Of a DNA stretch of 64,000 bases, positions 37,855 through 46,228 are shown in pieces. The notes under the pieces are model-generated. The model had not been told where the DNA came from and made no database searches. It saw only the letters and a list, made by a program, of their open reading frames with translations. The translations under genes were made by a program, and so were the position numbers. The DNA is taken from assembly GCF_038024875.1 (NCBI RefSeq), contig NZ_CP136136.1, positions 3,968,001 to 4,032,000 of the forward strand. Direction: 5' to 3'. How positions within the stretch are numbered: position 1 is the stretch's first letter; the number at the start of each line of letters is the position of its first letter. The DNA is from Gordonia rubripertincta (GTDB lineage Bacteria; Actinomycetota; Actinomycetes; Mycobacteriales; Mycobacteriaceae).

Positions 37855-38478
37855 GTGGCTACAGGATATAGTTCAACGCGACGGTCGGAGCGTCGGCAGA
37901 CGACGATCGACGAGGCGATCCGGCATGCTCGCGACATCATCGCCGAGCAAGGAGCCGGCGCGGTCTCCATCTCCGAGATCGCCCGGCGGATGCAGATGCG
38001 GCCGCCGTCGCTCTACAAGTACTTCCCGTCGCGCAATGCCCTGTACGACAGCCTGTTCGAGGTCGGAAACCACGAACTCAGCACGTTCGTCGACGCTGCA
38101 CGCGCGGGCCGCGAGCCCGGGTTGGACGGGTTGCTCGAACAGTCGCGGGCGATCATCCGGTGGTCGATGACGGAGCCCGGGCTGGCGGCCCTGCTGTTCT
38201 GGCGTCCGGTGCCCGGCTTCGAGCCCAGCGAGGCGGCGTTCGCTCCAGCGCGGGCGATCGTGGACCAGGCTCGCGAGGATCTGGCGACTGCGGTCGCGCG
38301 CGGTGAACTCGGCCCCGGCGCCGACTCGGAGGATGCCCTGCGACTCCTCACCTCGGTCGTCTCGGGGATCGGTTCGCAGCAGATGTCCAACGAACCGGGC
38401 GCGACCTACGAATCCGGTTCTTATACACGACTACTCGACGACGCCCTACAGATGTGGGTGCGCCACTATTCGCCCTGA
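37855..38478 (+). CDS. TetR-family regulator, probably autoregulated
   Basis: The protein is 207 aa from the GTG at 37855. HTH about residues 18-60: TIDEAIRHARDIIAEQGAGA, SISEIARRMQMRPPSLYKYF, PSRNALYDSL. The C-terminal region resembles the WHG/TetR_C-33 type. An inverted repeat ends right at the start codon, leaving no room for a Shine-Dalgarno site, so a leaderless mRNA is likely. The SRPBCC gene follows after 34 bases and is probably in the same transcript. Confidence 0.89.
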   Translation: MATGYSSTRRSERRQTTIDEAIRHARDIIAEQGAGAVSISEIARRMQMRPPSLYKYFPSRNALYDSLFEVGNHELSTFVDAARAGREPGLDGLLEQSRAIIRWSMTEPGLAALLFWRPVPGFEPSEAAFAPARAIVDQAREDLATAVARGELGPGADSEDALRLLTSVVSGIGSQQMSNEPGATYESGSYTRLLDDALQMWVRHYSP

Positions 38479-38512
38479 GCAAGCCTCGGGGCGCGGAAGG
38501 AAAGGAACCATC

Positions 38513-38947
38513 ATGCGTCAGGATCTGACCAGCGACTCGGTGTCGCGCCACATCGACGCGAGCCCCGCAGAGCTGTACGACATCGTCTCCGACGTCACGC
38601 GAACGCCCGAATTGTCCTCGGAGATAGCGGATGTGAAGTGGCTGGACGGCGCCACCGGTCCGGCCGTCGGCGCGCGGTTCCGAGCGCGGAACTCGGCCGG
38701 GCGTGGACCGGACTGGTTCAACAAACCCGTCATCACCGTCGCCGACCGAGGACGCGAGTTCACCTTCGAGCGCACCGAGTGGATCGGCGGGACCCTGCGC
38801 TGGAGCTATCGATTCGATCCCGATGCCACCGGCACTATGGTCACCGAGTCCTACGAGGTGACCGAGCCGTTGAACTCGTTCGGCTGGTTCCTCATCGGCA
38901 CGCTCTACGGACTCAAGGACCGGAAACCGATCTGCGGCACGGCATGA
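38513..38947 (+). CDS. SRPBCC-family protein with a frameshifted C-terminus
   Basis: The protein is 144 aa from the ATG at 38513, with GGAAGGAAAGGAA before it. It reads HIDASPAELYDIVSDVTRTP, then WLDGATGPAVGARFRARN and FGWFLIGTLYGLKDR, the START-like lipid or polyketide-binding fold. After KDR it ends PICGTA and stops. A one-base shift near 38920 would instead give ETDLRHGMTETLERLAAMV to a stop at 38994, which is the normal family end. The gene is either slightly truncated or carries a sequencing error. Confidence 0.85.
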   Translation: MRQDLTSDSVSRHIDASPAELYDIVSDVTRTPELSSEIADVKWLDGATGPAVGARFRARNSAGRGPDWFNKPVITVADRGREFTFERTEWIGGTLRWSYRFDPDATGTMVTESYEVTEPLNSFGWFLIGTLYGLKDRKPICGTA

Positions 38948-38996
38948 CGGAGACACTCGAGCGGCTCGCGGCGATGGTCCGGCAGCCGGCGTGACG

Positions 38997-39500
38997 CTAG
39001 TCCGACTCGTGGAAAGTTCCGGCGTGCACCGTGGCGTCGGGGCCGAGTGGGCGTCGCAGTGACCACCGTTCGGTGAGCTTGCTGGCCGACATCTTCCATT
39101 CGCCGCCCTCGACGACGTACTCGTCGTCGTACTCCCCTGTCATCACGGTTTCGGTGCGGTCGATCAGGTTCACCTGACGGAACTTCAGGGTCCACCGGCC
39201 GGTGGCTGTGGTCTCCGAAGTCAGCGTGATGTCGGGGTGGAGGCCGTGGTGCATGTCGAAGATGGCGTACTCCCCGCCGACCTTGTGCCGAGCCACCTGT
39301 TCGAAGATCTTCGCCATCGGCTCGGCGTCGTCGAAGATGCCGAGCCGGCCGTAGTCGATGCGTGCACCCTGACCGGTGAAACAGCTGCGGAAACCGTTGA
39401 CGTCCTTGGCATCACAGGCCCGCCAGTAGCGGTGCTTGAGCTGCTTGATGGCCTCGATGTGCGCTAGTTCATCGAGACGACGAGTGGCGTCGGTGTCCAT
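38997..39500 (-). CDS. SnoaL/NTF2-like protein
   Basis: The protein is 167 aa. It opens with LAHIEAIKQLKHRYWRACDA, the helix seen in SnoaL-like polyketide cyclase or ring-hydroxylating-dioxygenase-beta-type folds, followed by a curved sheet (FDMHHGLHPDITL, TATGRWTLKF). Members bind or isomerise small hydrophobic substrates. No catalytic Asp-His pair can be assigned with confidence. It converges on the SRPBCC gene. Confidence 0.85.
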   Translation of the reverse strand: MDTDATRRLDELAHIEAIKQLKHRYWRACDAKDVNGFRSCFTGQGARIDYGRLGIFDDAEPMAKIFEQVARHKVGGEYAIFDMHHGLHPDITLTSETTATGRWTLKFRQVNLIDRTETVMTGEYDDEYVVEGGEWKMSASKLTERWSLRRPLGPDATVHAGTFHESD

Positions 39501-39665
39501 GCGTTCACCTTAGAGGCTCGGCGTTCGGGCTACGGCGAGCATCTGCAACAACATCGGCGGGAGCGACTGGCGTCGGGTGCCAGGGTCGGCCCACCCCCGC
39601 GCGGAGCCCGGCGCGTCGCGAGATACGACGCAAGTGGGCGGATCTGCGCACAGTAGAGTCCGGGC

Positions 39666-40460
39666 ATGCCCAGCACAGCGGTTGTCACCGGCGCCGGTCG
39701 CGGTATCGGCCTTGCTTTCGCCCGTCGTCTCGCGCAGGAGGGGCACCTGGTGATTCTCGCCGACGTCGACGGCGAGGCGGCCCAACGCGCCGCGGCCGAG
39801 ATCGGCGGTGGCGCAGTAGGCCTGCAGCAGGACGTGCGGGACATCTCGTCGCATCGTCGGATAGCGGAGGAAGCCGCCGCACTCGGGCGGTTGACCGTCT
39901 GGGTGAACAATGCCGGCGTGCTGTACGCGGGAGCGGCGTGGGAGCACTCCGACGAGGAGATCGCGACCATCCTCGACGTGAATGTGCGTGGTGTCATGGC
40001 GGGATCGGCCGCCGCGGTTGCACAGATGCGCCACGCCGGCGGCGGAGTCATTCTTAATGTCGCGTCCCTCTCGGCGCTCGCACCCGTGCCGGGGTTGGCG
40101 CTGTACGCCGCCACCAAAGCGGCGGTGTTGTCCTACACGACGTCATTAGAAGGCGATGTGCGGCACGCAGGTCTGCCCATCCGGGTTCGCGCGCTGTGCC
40201 CGGATGTCGTGAATACGCAGATGGTGACCTCGCACGCGAACGACCCGGGTGCCGCGATGCTCTTCGCCGGCCCCCGGCCACTCGACGAGGCGGCGGTTGT
40301 CCAGGCCGGTATGGAACTGATGAACAGCCGTCAGGTGTTCCGGGTACTGCCCCGGTGGCGTGGGGTGATCAGCCGTGCCGGAGACCTCGCGCCCAGCGTC
40401 GGCCTCGGACTCATCGGTGCGATGCAGAAACTCGGTAGGCGCCGGCAATCGCGCATGTGA
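39666..40460 (+). CDS. Short-chain dehydrogenase/reductase
   Basis: The protein is 264 aa. Cofactor motif VVTGAGRGIGLAFA at the N-terminus, ILADVD (acidic residue favouring NAD), NNAGVL, catalytic Ser in NVASLSA and YAATK (Tyr and Lys). The C-terminal 60 residues (MELMNSRQVFRVLPRWRG) fit SDR proteins that act on fatty-acyl or steroid-like substrates. The substrate is unknown. Confidence 0.91.
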   Translation: MPSTAVVTGAGRGIGLAFARRLAQEGHLVILADVDGEAAQRAAAEIGGGAVGLQQDVRDISSHRRIAEEAAALGRLTVWVNNAGVLYAGAAWEHSDEEIATILDVNVRGVMAGSAAAVAQMRHAGGGVILNVASLSALAPVPGLALYAATKAAVLSYTTSLEGDVRHAGLPIRVRALCPDVVNTQMVTSHANDPGAAMLFAGPRPLDEAAVVQAGMELMNSRQVFRVLPRWRGVISRAGDLAPSVGLGLIGAMQKLGRRRQSRM

Positions 40461-40674
40461 CGCTCGTGCGCCTGCGCGCACGAAGACGTGGCGGTCCACG
40501 GAACTGTCCACATGGCCTGATGGCGGGGCGCCGACTGTTCGGATCGGTGTCCCACGTTTGGCGGACCCGCTCTCCCTCACGTGGCCCGTGACAGACAGCG
40601 CCACGTGTCTGCTGGGCGACAAACCAGGTGTGACCGGACCCACGCTGAGCTCGTAATTCAGCCATTTTGAGTGA

Positions 40675-40692
40675 GCCCGGCCACGATCGGGC
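40675..40692. terminator. Weak hairpin in the gap 40461-40720
   Basis: GCCCG and CGGGC arms surround an 8-base loop, followed by TCTTCT. It may end the SDR transcript. No gene is seen in the 260-base gap, and no c-di-AMP riboswitch core was recognised upstream of the peptidase gene. Confidence 0.3.
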
Positions 40693-40720
40693 CGTCTTCT
40701 AAGGATTCGCTCAGGTCGGC

Positions 40721-41437
40721 ATGGTTAGCCTCGTCGTGTCCGTTCCGAGACCTAATCGTTACCGAAACAGAAATGCTGTGCCCTTGAATTTCCTGAACGC
40801 TCATCGCTCACCCCAGACCCGCACCCGGAAGGCAGTGCGAGCGGTCGCACTCGCGGCCTTCGCAGGCACCGCCGGCCTGACGATCGGCACCGCGGCGCAG
40901 GCATCGGCCCAGCCCGCGCCGCCCGCCCCGCACATCGCGCTGCCGGAAAATGTGAAGATGCCGGCCGGCCTGGTCCTGCCGCCCGAGGTCGACAAGTTCG
41001 CTCGTGACATCCTGCCGCCGTCGGTGTTCACCCCCGGCGCCCCCGGCATGCGGAAGGCCGTCAAGCCGGTCAGCGGCACCGTGACTTCCGGGTTCGGCCC
41101 GCGTTGGGGCACCAACCACAACGGAGTCGATATCGCCAACAAGATCGGTACCCCCATCTACGCCGTCACCGACGGCGTCGTCCTCGAGTCCGGACCGGCC
41201 TCGGGCTTCGGCCAGTGGGTCCGCGTCAAGCAGGACGACGGCACCACCGGCGTCTTCGGCCACGTCGACCAGAGCTTCGTCCGTCCCGGACAGCACGTGA
41301 CTGCCGGCCAGAAGATTGCCACCGTCGGCAACCGCGGCCAGTCCACCGGCCCCCACCTGCACTACGAGGTCTGGGATGCCAACGGCAAGAAGATCAACCC
41401 CCAAGTGTGGCTGAACCAGCGCGGCGTCCACCCGTGA
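40721..41437 (+). CDS. Secreted M23 metallopeptidase (LytM-like)
   Basis: The protein is 238 aa from the ATG at 40721; a GTG at 40778 gives 219 aa with a cleaner signal peptide. The signal ends at ASAQ before a Pro-rich linker. The M23 domain (about residues 120-230) is complete: zinc ligands in HNGVDIAN and HLHYEV, with GHVDQ and GNRGQSTGPH between. It would cut peptidoglycan cross-bridges or stem peptides outside the membrane. This is a typical actinobacterial single-domain form. Confidence 0.92.
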   Translation: MVSLVVSVPRPNRYRNRNAVPLNFLNAHRSPQTRTRKAVRAVALAAFAGTAGLTIGTAAQASAQPAPPAPHIALPENVKMPAGLVLPPEVDKFARDILPPSVFTPGAPGMRKAVKPVSGTVTSGFGPRWGTNHNGVDIANKIGTPIYAVTDGVVLESGPASGFGQWVRVKQDDGTTGVFGHVDQSFVRPGQHVTAGQKIATVGNRGQSTGPHLHYEVWDANGKKINPQVWLNQRGVHP

Positions 41438-41457
41438 CGGACGCTCGTTCTTGAGTC

Positions 41458-42711
41458 CTAACGTCGGAGCCGGTGTGTACTGCGAATCGCGTACACGCCG
41501 GCTCCGACTGCTAGGACGACCATCCCAGCGAGCACGGAGGTGAGCGGCAACGTGAACGCCACCACCACGCACCCGAGGCCACCCACCACGGGTATGACTC
41601 GCGCGGGACGGTTCTCGTCGCGAGACAGCGTGAGCGCCGACGCGTTCGCGACGGCGTAGTAGAGAAGTACGCCGAACGACGAGAACCCTATGGCCGCGCG
41701 AACATCCGCAGTCGCGGCGACCACCGCAACCACCGCACCGACCACCAGCTCGGCGCGATGCGGGACCTGCGTCCGCGGATGCACCGCGGCGAGCGTCCGC
41801 GGCAGATGACCGTCGCGGGACATCGCGAGCACGGTCCTCGAGACGCCGAGAATCAGCGCGAGCAGGGAACCGATCGCCGCGACCGCGGCGCCGACGCGCA
41901 CGACCGGAACCAGCCAGTCGACGCCCGCCGATTGCGCGACCGCAGTCAATGGTGCTGCGGCGTCACCGAGTTCGTCGGCCCCCAGAATGCTGAGGGCCGC
42001 GGTCGCGACCAGCGCGTAGACCACGAGAGTCAGACCTAGGGAGATGCCGATCGCGCGAGGAATGGTGCGGGCGGGGTCGCGGACCTCCTCGCCCAGCGTC
42101 GCGATCCTCGCGTAGCCCGCGAAGGCGAAGAACAGCAGGCCCGCCGCCTGGAGCACGCCGAGAACGCTCGCGTCTGAGCTCAGCGTCAGACGGTCGGGAC
42201 TGGCGACGTCGGACGTGAACGCGGACACCACCACCGCGGCCAGCACCGCCAGCACGAACGCGACGATGATCCGCGTCAGCCACGCCGCCTTCTGCACTCC
42301 CGCGTAGTTCACCGCAGTCAAGGCGACCACGGCGGCAACCGCAACTGCGTGGGCATTCTCCGGCCACACGTACACCCCGACCGTCAGCGCCATCGCGGCG
42401 CACGACGCGGTCTTGCCGATGACGAACGCCCAGCCGGCGAGGTAGCCCCAGAACTCGCCGAGGCGCTCCCGGCCGTACACGTAGGTGCCACCCGAGACTG
42501 GGTAGAGAGCAGCCAGCCGCGCCGAAGATGTTGCGTTGCAATAAGCGACGACGCCCGCGATCGCGAGGCCGACCAGCAGCCAAGACCCGGCAGCGGCGGC
42601 GGCCGGCGCGAGTGCGACGAAGATTCCGGCGCCGAGCATCGCACCGAGCCCGACCAGCACCGCGTCGTGGAGACCGAGTGCGCGACGCAGCGGGGCCGGG
42701 GAGTCCGTCAT
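41458..42711 (-). CDS. APC-family amino-acid permease
   Basis: The protein is 417 aa from the ATG at 42711, with AAAGGAA 6 bases upstream. About 12 membrane segments. It begins LGLHDAVLVGLGAMLGAGIFV, the classic APC segment 1 with the GAGIF substrate-backbone motif, and has ALYPVSGGTYVYGRERLG. FAFAGYARIATLGEEVRDP is the conserved segment 6 block. It probably takes up an amino acid or amine by proton symport. The substrate is unknown. Confidence 0.91.
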   Translation of the reverse strand: MTDSPAPLRRALGLHDAVLVGLGAMLGAGIFVALAPAAAAAGSWLLVGLAIAGVVAYCNATSSARLAALYPVSGGTYVYGRERLGEFWGYLAGWAFVIGKTASCAAMALTVGVYVWPENAHAVAVAAVVALTAVNYAGVQKAAWLTRIIVAFVLAVLAAVVVSAFTSDVASPDRLTLSSDASVLGVLQAAGLLFFAFAGYARIATLGEEVRDPARTIPRAIGISLGLTLVVYALVATAALSILGADELGDAAAPLTAVAQSAGVDWLVPVVRVGAAVAAIGSLLALILGVSRTVLAMSRDGHLPRTLAAVHPRTQVPHRAELVVGAVVAVVAATADVRAAIGFSSFGVLLYYAVANASALTLSRDENRPARVIPVVGGLGCVVVAFTLPLTSVLAGMVVLAVGAGVYAIRSTHRLRR

Positions 42712-42780
42712 CGAGTTCCTTTGTTCGGTGTACACGACGCTGCGGATCCAGGGGCGTCGTCCGGTGATGTCGCGTGGCCG

Positions 42781-43494
42781 CTACTGAGTGTCGGGCCTCG
42801 GGCTGGGCAATCGCCACCCGAAGGTCGCGGTTGGTGGCGCATCTTTCGCGTACAGCCTCGCCGGACGGCCGCCACCGATGCGCGTTGCAGGCTTTCCTTC
42901 CGCATCGAGCTGTGGTGCGAGCAAGGGTTGCGCGCGCCGGTTGAACGAGTCCCGCATCAGCCGTCGCCCGAGGATTGCTTCATGCAGTTCCCGCAGCTCC
43001 GACAGCGTGTACGGAGGTCGCAGGAGATTGTCGGGGTCGGGCTGGTCTTCGTAGCGTTCGCGGAGTTTGTCGGTGGCCGCTGCAATGATCTGGGCGTGGT
43101 CGTAAAGGACCCGCTCCCCTGATGCCAGCTGACCGGTTGGTGTCACGGGTGCGAGTTCGCCCGTGACGTCGGACAATTCGACGGCCGGCAACGCCACCGC
43201 ATGCGCGACCGAGATCGTCCAGCCGCGACGATCTCGGTCAGGATCACTGAAGACAGCCAGCAGGTGTGGATGGACGTGATCGGGCGAGAGCCCCAGTTTC
43301 AGTTCGAGCACCTCGCGCACCGTCTCCTCGACAGTGTGTCGCTCGCGGACGAACCGCCCCGGCAACGCGGCTCTCCCCTGCTCGTCGCGCTGGATCACCA
43401 CGTTCAGCGTGCCGTCGGCGACCGTGAGGACCGCGATGTCGACGGCCACGTTCGGTCGTGGGTAGTCAGTGAGCGTCGTCGAACCGGTGGCCAC
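42781..43494 (-). CDS. NUDIX-domain regulator with winged helix (NrtR-like)
   Basis: The protein is 237 aa from the GTG at 43494. The N-terminal NUDIX domain (PNVAVDIAVL, LPGRFVRERHTVEETVREVL) lacks the complete REVxEExGxL catalytic box, as in NrtR-type ligand sensors. The C-terminal part (YTLSELRELHEAILGRRLMR, SFNRRAQPLL) is a winged helix. NrtR proteins sense ADP-ribose-type ligands and repress NAD or sugar genes. It is divergent from the VWA gene across 96 bases that carry a repeated GCGCAAAG. Confidence 0.86.
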   Translation of the reverse strand: MATGSTTLTDYPRPNVAVDIAVLTVADGTLNVVIQRDEQGRAALPGRFVRERHTVEETVREVLELKLGLSPDHVHPHLLAVFSDPDRDRRGWTISVAHAVALPAVELSDVTGELAPVTPTGQLASGERVLYDHAQIIAAATDKLRERYEDQPDPDNLLRPPYTLSELRELHEAILGRRLMRDSFNRRAQPLLAPQLDAEGKPATRIGGGRPARLYAKDAPPTATFGWRLPSPRPDTQ

Positions 43495-43519
43495 AACCAA
43501 AAAGACTATGCGAATGTCT

Positions 43520-43551
43520 GCGCAAAGGTCTATTCTCAGATTCGCGCAAAG
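43520..43551. promoter_or_regulatory. Repeated GCGCAAAG and GCGAAT elements between the NUDIX and VWA genes
   Basis: GCGCAAAG occurs at 43520-43527 and 43544-43551. GCGAAT (43510-43515) also has a reverse complement ATTCGC about 25 bases later. These are candidate binding sites for the NUDIX regulator. Confidence 0.45.
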
Positions 43552-43590
43552 TCGCCGTCTCGATCGGATGCCGGGACGGAGGAAGGAAGA

Positions 43591-44862
43591 ATGATGAAAC
43601 TCTCCGCTGCTCTGGACGTCGAGATGGTGGCCCACGAGACTGCCGATGAAGTGACCGTTCTGCTGGAATTGCAGGCTCCCGCGGGACCTGAAACGAAACG
43701 TACCCCCACCGCCGTGCAGATGGTGCTCGACCGGAGCGGGTCGATGTCCGGCAGCCCGCTCGAGGGTGCGAAGAAGGCGCTCGCCGGCGTTGTCGCGCAG
43801 CTGGATCCGTCGGATGCGTTCGGCGTGGTGACGTTTGACGACGACGCGCAGGTCGTCGTGCCGGCCGCTCCCCTGTCAGATAAGCAGCGCGCGGTGGACG
43901 CGATCGGGTCGATCGCGACCGGCGGCTGCACCGATCTGTCGTCGGGCTACCTGCTCGGCCTTCGGGAACTGCGGCGAAGCGCCCAGGCCGCTGGGACCCA
44001 GGGGGGCACGGTGCTGATCATCAGCGACGGCCACGTGAACCGCGGCATTCTCGAGGTCGACAAGTTCGCGAGCGTCACGTCGAAGGCCGCTGGCGACGGG
44101 ATCGTCACGTCCACGCTCGGATACGGGCGGGGTTACGACGAGACGCTGCTGTCGGCGATGGCGCGCGCCGGCAACGGCAACCACGTGTTCGCCGACAACC
44201 CGGATGCGGCGGGTGCGGCGATCGCCGGCGAGATCGAGGGGTTGTTGTCGAAGTCGGCGCAGGTGGTGACACTGACCGTACGTTTCGTCCCGCAGGTACA
44301 GGAGTTGTCGCTGTACAACGACCTGCCGGCACACCAGACCGCGGACGGCGAGGTGATGATCGAGCTCGGCGACTTCTACGCGCTCGAAGAGCGGAAGCTG
44401 TTGCTGCGGATGAAGGTCGACGGGATGGCCGCGCTCGGGCTGGCGCAGATCGCGATGCTCGAGTTGCGGTACGTCGAGACCTCGACGCTCACCGAACACA
44501 CGGTGACGCTGCCGATCTCGGTGAATGTGGTGCCGGGCGAAGAGGCTTCGGGTCGCGTGCCGGACCCGAAGGTGGAGTCCGAGCGGCTATACCAGGAGGG
44601 CCAGGCGGCGAAGCTCGAAGCGTCGAAGGCGTACGAGTCCGGCGACCTGGGTGCGGCTGAGGCACTTCTGGAGGAGTCGGCGTCTCAGCTTCGACGGGCG
44701 TCGGCGCTTGCTTCGCCCGAGGAGTTCATGGCGATCGAGGAGGAGCTGCGGAGCATCGAGGTGCTGGGTGCCCGGGCGAGGGTCGAGGGTGCGGGGTACG
44801 CGTCGAAGATGTCGCGGGACTCGTACCACCTCGCGAACCGGAAGCGCGGGCGTCGGCGGTAG
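43591..44862 (+). CDS. VWA-domain protein
   Basis: The protein is 423 aa from the ATG at 43591 (GGAGGAAGGAAGA upstream). The von Willebrand A domain (about residues 45-215) has a complete MIDAS: DRSGSMSGS, the threonine region in GGCTDLSSG and ISDGHVNRG. The C-terminal part (from about 335) is helical and charged (KVESERLYQEGQAAKLEASK), likely a coiled coil. No signal peptide or membrane segment is visible, so it is probably a cytosolic binding or scaffold protein. Its only close partner is the divergent NUDIX regulator. Confidence 0.88.
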   Translation: MMKLSAALDVEMVAHETADEVTVLLELQAPAGPETKRTPTAVQMVLDRSGSMSGSPLEGAKKALAGVVAQLDPSDAFGVVTFDDDAQVVVPAAPLSDKQRAVDAIGSIATGGCTDLSSGYLLGLRELRRSAQAAGTQGGTVLIISDGHVNRGILEVDKFASVTSKAAGDGIVTSTLGYGRGYDETLLSAMARAGNGNHVFADNPDAAGAAIAGEIEGLLSKSAQVVTLTVRFVPQVQELSLYNDLPAHQTADGEVMIELGDFYALEERKLLLRMKVDGMAALGLAQIAMLELRYVETSTLTEHTVTLPISVNVVPGEEASGRVPDPKVESERLYQEGQAAKLEASKAYESGDLGAAEALLEESASQLRRASALASPEEFMAIEEELRSIEVLGARARVEGAGYASKMSRDSYHLANRKRGRRR

Positions 44863-45110
44863 TGGGTCGTTGTTGGGGTGTGGCCACCGGGCTTGGGCTC
44901 GGTGGCCGCACCAATACCCCGTTCGCCCTCCCCCTGTCGGTGCAGTCGCTCGCGCGAGTCCGCGGAGTTGGTCGACGAGGCTGGATTCGGTCGGAGTCTC
45001 TGTCTTCAGACTCCACAGCGAGCGGGATCAGCTGGCGGAATCAGCGGGCCACGCTAGTCTGTTCGGCGAGGGTGGGGCGCCGTCGGGGCGCGCGAGCGTG
45101 AGGGGGACTT

Positions 45111-45485
45111 GTGACGACACCGTTCTCAGACGACTCGTTGTTGCCCAGCGCTGCTCCCGCGATGCCGGCGAGTCCGCACGGAGATGAGTACCAACTGCGC
45201 TCGGAGCGGGCACTGTGGGAGCGGCGGGCTGCGGTGGCCGTGGACGTGGCCGCAGCACTCGACACGGCATTCTCAGATCTGAAACCCGTAGGCAAGTCGA
45301 ATCACCTAGGCGACTGTGTCGAAGGACGTGACGTCACCGCCGGACTGAGACGTGCTGTCATATCCCTCTCCGCTGACATTGCGGCCTACGCAAACCAAGC
45401 GACCGACTTGGCACGCCAGTGCAGAACTGCCGCCACCGAGTTCGAAAGCACTGACCTCGCCGGCGCCGAGGGAATTGATGCGTAA
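45111..45485 (+). CDS. Small helical protein, possible ESX-type secreted partner
   Basis: The protein is 124 aa from the GTG at 45111, with GAGGGGGA just upstream. After a disordered start it is almost all helix: ALWERRAAVAVDVAAALDTA and AVISLSADIAAYANQATDLA, ending with AATEFESTDLAGAEGIDA. Length and helix pattern resemble type VII (EspC/WXG-like) proteins, but no WXG or YxxxD/E motif is present, so this is only a suggestion. Its stop overlaps the start of the DUF3558 lipoprotein gene by 8 bases. Confidence 0.7.
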   Translation: MTTPFSDDSLLPSAAPAMPASPHGDEYQLRSERALWERRAAVAVDVAAALDTAFSDLKPVGKSNHLGDCVEGRDVTAGLRRAVISLSADIAAYANQATDLARQCRTAATEFESTDLAGAEGIDA

Positions 45486-46128
45486 TCCACGTCTGGCAGG
45501 ACTCTCTGTCGCACTCGCTTCGTTCACAATGCTCGCGCTGAGCGGCTGTGCGACTGAATCTGGACAGCCAGTCGCCGAGCCGTCGACTGCGATGTCGCCC
45601 TCCAAAGCGCAAGAGATTCGGCAGACAGACGACGCGGGCAATCGACTTCCCTTCGAGACCGAGTTCCCGAACAGATGGAGCATCAACAACGACGGATCGA
45701 CGTACGAACCCTGTACGCAGGTATCGGTCGATGTTGTGACGCGCTTCGTACTGGACCCAGACTCCGTTGGAGACGTCGCCGCTTCCGACTTTCAGACAGC
45801 CAGAGGATGTGAGTGGAAGTACGTCGACGACAGGAGATCCTCGATCGCTCAGTTCGTGGGGAACCTGCAACGACCGGAGGCGGGTCTGTCCGGTCACAAA
45901 GCCTCGAACGACGCAGGGACAACCTGGCTACCAGACACTGAAGTCAACGGGCGTCGTGTGCTTCGCGAATCCATGGGTCCAGGAGACTGCACGGTTTACG
46001 TCAGGTCTGGAAATGCCCTTGTCATAACGTCTGTCACAAGGATGGGCTTCAATCCGCCACCTACGGAACAGCTATGCGCGGAGGCTACCGATTTCCTGAC
46101 CGCAACCATTGCCCAGATTCCAAATTAG
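45478..46128 (+). CDS. DUF3558-family lipoprotein
   Basis: The protein is 216 aa from the ATG at 45478. The signal peptide ends at the lipobox LALSGCA near residue 24. The mature part has the DUF3558 pattern: FETEFPNRWSINNDGSTYEP, then CTQVS, RGCEWKY, and CTVYVRSG, with cysteines likely forming disulfides. Such lipoproteins are common and of unknown role in Mycobacteriales. It is coupled to the small helical gene before it. Base composition here is visibly lower in G+C than neighbouring genes. Confidence 0.88.
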   Translation: MRNPRLAGLSVALASFTMLALSGCATESGQPVAEPSTAMSPSKAQEIRQTDDAGNRLPFETEFPNRWSINNDGSTYEPCTQVSVDVVTRFVLDPDSVGDVAASDFQTARGCEWKYVDDRRSSIAQFVGNLQRPEAGLSGHKASNDAGTTWLPDTEVNGRRVLRESMGPGDCTVYVRSGNALVITSVTRMGFNPPPTEQLCAEATDFLTATIAQIPN

Positions 46129-46228
46129 GAGCGTGAAACGGGCAACTCAGTCAAAAACGATGGCCGAGAACCGGTTAAAGTGTCGCGCGCGAGTTAACTT
46201 CACTGGCGTGAACCTCGTCCGCCGTAGC

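Noticed and set aside
38638..38994. A separate plus-strand gene overlapping the SRPBCC gene
   Set aside because: Only its last 18-20 codons look real; they are the shifted C-terminus of the SRPBCC protein.
40461..40720. A c-di-AMP (ydaO-type) riboswitch upstream of the M23 peptidase
   Set aside because: Such elements often precede actinobacterial peptidase genes, but the conserved core sequence was not recognised here.
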